In this document: positions 61,582-64,000 of the stretch, in pieces | How positions within the stretch are numbered: position 1 is the stretch's first letter | Layout: every line of letters begins with the position of its first letter | Assembly: GCF_003268775.1 (NCBI RefSeq) | Contig: NZ_QLSU01000009.1 | Coordinates: forward strand, 186,001 to 250,000 | Source: Paraburkholderia unamae | Lineage (GTDB): Bacteria > Pseudomonadota > Gammaproteobacteria > Burkholderiales > Burkholderiaceae | Length of the DNA stretch: 64,000 nucleotides | Direction: 5' to 3' | Notes under the pieces: model-generated | Told to the model about the DNA's origin: nothing | Database searches by the model: none | The model's input: the letters and a program-made list of their open reading frames with translations, nothing else | Translations under genes and position numbers: made by a program

Positions 61582-62658
61582 ATGACGTCATCGCTTACCG
61601 AACTGCTCGCTGTCGAACCGCTCGATCTCTCGCTGCGCGACGAGCTGCAACGCCTCATCGACACCAAGACCAAACCGCCCGGCAGCCTCGGCCGCATGGA
61701 AACACTCGCACGCCAGCTCGGCATGATCCAGCGCAGCGTGCGCCCGAGCGTCGAGCGGCCCGTGATGATCGTCTTCGCGGGCGATCACGGCATCGCCGCC
61801 GAAGGCGTGAGCCCGTACCCGCAGGCCGTGACCGCGCAGATGGTGACGAACTTCCTGGCGGGCGGCGCTGCCATCAACGCGTTCAGCGGCGTGGCGGGCC
61901 TCACGCTCGAGATCGTCAACGCGGGCGTGGCGACGCCGCTGCCTTGCGCGCCCGAACCCGCGCCCTCGCTCATCGATGCACCCATCGCGCGCGGCACGCG
62001 CAACTTCGCACACGAGCGCGCCATGACGCGCGACGAAGCGCTCGCCGCGCTTGCGGCGGGCGCGGCGCGCGTGCGCCATCACGCGGCGCTCGGCACGAAC
62101 GTGATCGGCTTCGGCGAAATGGGCATTGCGAACACGTCGTCGGCCGCGTGCCTGATGAGCCGGCTGTGCAGCGTGCCGATCGACGAATGCGTGGGGCGCG
62201 GCACGGGCCTCGACAACGCGGGCCTCGCGAGAAAGCGCAATGTGCTCGCGGCGGCGCTCGCGCATCACGCCGACGCGCGCGAGCCGCTCGACGTGCTCGC
62301 GGCCTTCGGCGGCTTCGAGATCGCGATGATGGCGGGTGCGTTCATCGAAGCGGCGCGCTCGCGCATGGCGATTCTCGTGGACGGCTTCATCGCGACTTCG
62401 GCGCTGCTCGTGGCCGACTCGCTCGCGCCGAACGTGCGCGACTACTGCGTGTTTGCGCACGCATCGAACGAAGCGGGGCACCGGCGCATGCTCGATCATT
62501 TCGGCGCGCGCGAACTGCTCGCGCTCGACCTGCGGCTGGGCGAAGGCACGGGCGCGGCGCTCGCGGTGCCGCTGTTGCGCGCGGCCGTGGCGTTTCTCAA
62601 CGAGATGGCGAGCTTCGAGTCGGCGGGCGTGGACAATCGCAGTGACCGCAACGCCTGA
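61582..62658 (+). CDS. cobT: nicotinate-nucleotide--dimethylbenzimidazole phosphoribosyltransferase
   Basis: A 358-residue CobT that makes alpha-ribazole phosphate for the lower ligand of B12. TKPPGSLGRMETLA and FAGDHGIAAEGVSPYP are the family start, GFGEMGIANTSSAA lies in the middle, and the catalytic Glu is in the C-terminal LRLGEGTGAALA. The ATG at 61582 fits; the longer frame from 60922 runs through btuD. Confidence 0.96.
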   Translation: MTSSLTELLAVEPLDLSLRDELQRLIDTKTKPPGSLGRMETLARQLGMIQRSVRPSVERPVMIVFAGDHGIAAEGVSPYPQAVTAQMVTNFLAGGAAINAFSGVAGLTLEIVNAGVATPLPCAPEPAPSLIDAPIARGTRNFAHERAMTRDEALAALAAGAARVRHHAALGTNVIGFGEMGIANTSSAACLMSRLCSVPIDECVGRGTGLDNAGLARKRNVLAAALAHHADAREPLDVLAAFGGFEIAMMAGAFIEAARSRMAILVDGFIATSALLVADSLAPNVRDYCVFAHASNEAGHRRMLDHFGARELLALDLRLGEGTGAALAVPLLRAAVAFLNEMASFESAGVDNRSDRNA

Positions 62659-62668
62659 GCGCCACGCG

Positions 62669-63427
62669 ATGAATCCGCTGGCGGAACTGCGCTACTTCTT
62701 CACGGCGCTCGGTTATTTCACGCGTGTGCCGGTGCCGCGCTGGGTGGGCTTCGAGCCCGCGTGGCTCAATGCGGCGGCGCGCTACTTTCCGCTGGTCGGC
62801 GCATTGATCGGCGTGCTCGCGGCGCTCGTCTATCTCGCCGCGCTGCGCGTGTTTCCGGCGAGCGTTGCCGTGCTGCTCTCGATGGCCGTCACGTTGCTCG
62901 CGACGGGCGCGTTTCACGAGGACGGTCTCGCGGATTGCTTCGACGCCTTCGGCGGCGCGTACACGCGCGAGGACGTGCTGCGCATCATGCACGACTCGCG
63001 CATCGGCGCGTTCGGTGCGATCGGTCTCGTGGTGGCGCTTGCTCTCAAGTGGCAGACGCTCGCGGCGCTGCCGCCCGCGCGCGCCGCGATGCTCATGATC
63101 GCGGGTCACGCCGCGAGCCGCGCGTGCGCGATCAGCTATCTCGTCTCGCTCGACTACGTGCGCCCCGAAGGCAAGGCCAAGCCCGTCGCGCAGCGCATGA
63201 GCCTGCTCGCGTGGTTGTGCGCATGCGTGTTCGGCTTGCCCTGGCTTTTCTGGTCCGACTGGCGCGCGGGCGTGCTCATGCTCGTCGTGCTCGCGGCGCT
63301 GCGCTTCGCGCTGGGGCGTTACTTCGTGCGGCGCATCGGCGGTTATACGGGCGACTGTCTCGGCTTCGCGCAGCAGGTGTTCGAGATCGCCATCTATCTC
63401 GTGGGGCTTGCATGGATCTCGTTCTGA
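62669..63427 (+). CDS. cobS: adenosylcobinamide-GDP ribazoletransferase (cobalamin synthase)
   Basis: A 252-residue polytopic inner-membrane enzyme that joins adenosylcobinamide-GDP with alpha-ribazole (phosphate). The metal-binding motif is GAFHEDGLADCFDAFGG, followed by RIMHDSRIGAFGAIGL. The ATG at 62669 lies ten bases after the cobT stop. It overlaps the next gene by 16 bases. Confidence 0.96.
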   Translation: MNPLAELRYFFTALGYFTRVPVPRWVGFEPAWLNAAARYFPLVGALIGVLAALVYLAALRVFPASVAVLLSMAVTLLATGAFHEDGLADCFDAFGGAYTREDVLRIMHDSRIGAFGAIGLVVALALKWQTLAALPPARAAMLMIAGHAASRACAISYLVSLDYVRPEGKAKPVAQRMSLLAWLCACVFGLPWLFWSDWRAGVLMLVVLAALRFALGRYFVRRIGGYTGDCLGFAQQVFEIAIYLVGLAWISF

Positions 63428-64000
63428 TTCGCCATCCCGCCGTGGCCGTGGCCGTGGAGGCGGGCGTGTGCTACGGCGCGAGCGACGTGCCGCTCGCGGG
63501 CGAGGCGAACGAGCAGGCCGCGTTGCTCGCCACGCGCCTCGCGGCGCTCGGCGTGCGCGCGCCGCAACGCATCGCGACGAGTCCGCTCACGCGTTGCGCG
63601 AGCGTGGCGGCGGCGCTCTCGGCCGCGCACGGCCACACGCCGGCGGCGGACGCGCGCCTCGCGGAGATGGATTTCGGCGCGTGGGAGCGGCAGCGCTGGG
63701 ACGAGATCGACCGTGCGCAGATCGACGCCTGGGCCGCCGATTTCGAGCACGCGCGCATGCACGGCGGCGAGAGCGTTGCGCAATTCGACGCGCGCGTGAG
63801 CGCGTGGTTCGCCACGCTCGACGCGCACGAAAAGACGACCGTGTGGGCCGTCACGCACGCGGGCGTGATCCGCACCGTCACGGCGCGTGCGCTCGGCATG
63901 CCGCTCGCGCGCTGCGTGCGCTGGCCGCTGGAAATGGCGGCCGTGGTGTGGCTGCGCTACGACGCGTCGAGCGCGCAGTGGTTGCTGTCGCGCTGGAACG
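63412..64000 (+). CDS. cobC: histidine phosphatase family protein, likely alpha-ribazole phosphatase (3' end cut)
   Basis: The frame runs from the ATG at 63412 to the window end without a stop, 196 residues seen. The N-terminus MDLVLIRHPAVAV has the catalytic RHP, the variant of RHG usual in CobC of this group, then CYGASDVPLAGEA and TSPLTRCASVAAAL. The second catalytic His is in WAVTHAGVIRTVTARALG. It would remove the phosphate from alpha-ribazole 5'-phosphate or adenosylcobalamin phosphate. The 16-base overlap with cobS supports co-expression. Confidence 0.9.
   Translation, partial: MDLVLIRHPAVAVAVEAGVCYGASDVPLAGEANEQAALLATRLAALGVRAPQRIATSPLTRCASVAAALSAAHGHTPAADARLAEMDFGAWERQRWDEIDRAQIDAWAADFEHARMHGGESVAQFDARVSAWFATLDAHEKTTVWAVTHAGVIRTVTARALGMPLARCVRWPLEMAAVVWLRYDASSAQWLLSRWN

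Overview
The window is high-GC chromosomal DNA of a Burkholderiales betaproteobacterium, most likely Burkholderia, Paraburkholderia or Caballeronia. This rests on the gene families and their order: waaC-kdoO-waaA lipopolysaccharide core genes, an assimilatory sulfur cluster cysI-DUF934-cysH-cysD-cysN-cobA, an ordered urt/ure block, zapA followed by 6S RNA and an EVE-domain gene, and a btuCD-cobTSC run. No phage, insertion sequence, CRISPR array, rRNA or tRNA was seen. Gene density is close to complete.

Layout. 1-16970 is a cell-surface region: an FkbM methyltransferase with a long coiled coil, an Stf0-type sulfotransferase, an APS kinase, galE, glycosyltransferases, a flippase, a phosphomannomutase, and the LPS inner-core genes waaC, kdoO and waaA. 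A CidA/LrgB pair lies inside it, and an SMR-like protein plus a GT-C-like membrane protein close it. 16983-28451 (all minus) is urea uptake and hydrolysis: urtABCDE then ureDABCEFG. It has two convincing sigma-54 promoters, one before urtA and one before ureA, and the second has an NtrC-type site upstream. 28935-29994 holds a rhodanese and a Pcm-like methyltransferase. 30323-37298 is a LacI-regulated sugar cassette: a ribose-type ABC transporter with a TIM-barrel isomerase and a Gfo/Idh dehydrogenase. 37446-38053 is a RelB/ParE toxin-antitoxin pair. An orphan amino-acid-type binding protein follows.

39372-47253 is sulfur assimilation with siroheme supply: a CysB-family regulator divergent from cysI, DUF934, cysH, cysD, cysN and cobA, with a CbiX-type chelatase convergent. 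47324-56723 holds housekeeping genes: lptG, lptF, pepA, holC, a small cytochrome c, ilvD, a LysR regulator and lgt. 56816-59241 has a SIMPL protein, an EVE protein, 6S RNA, zapA and a ZapB-like coiled-coil gene. 59644-64000 is cobalamin uptake and assembly (btuC, btuD, cobT, cobS, cobC), with cobC cut by the window end.

The parts link up. CysH carries the iron-sulfur cysteines of an APS reductase, so sulfate reduction should not need PAPS. The separate cysC next to a sulfotransferase is therefore best read as a dedicated PAPS supply for sulfating a surface glycan. CobA and the CbiX-type protein would supply siroheme to CysI. The low-GC end at 1-3.5 kb looks horizontally acquired.
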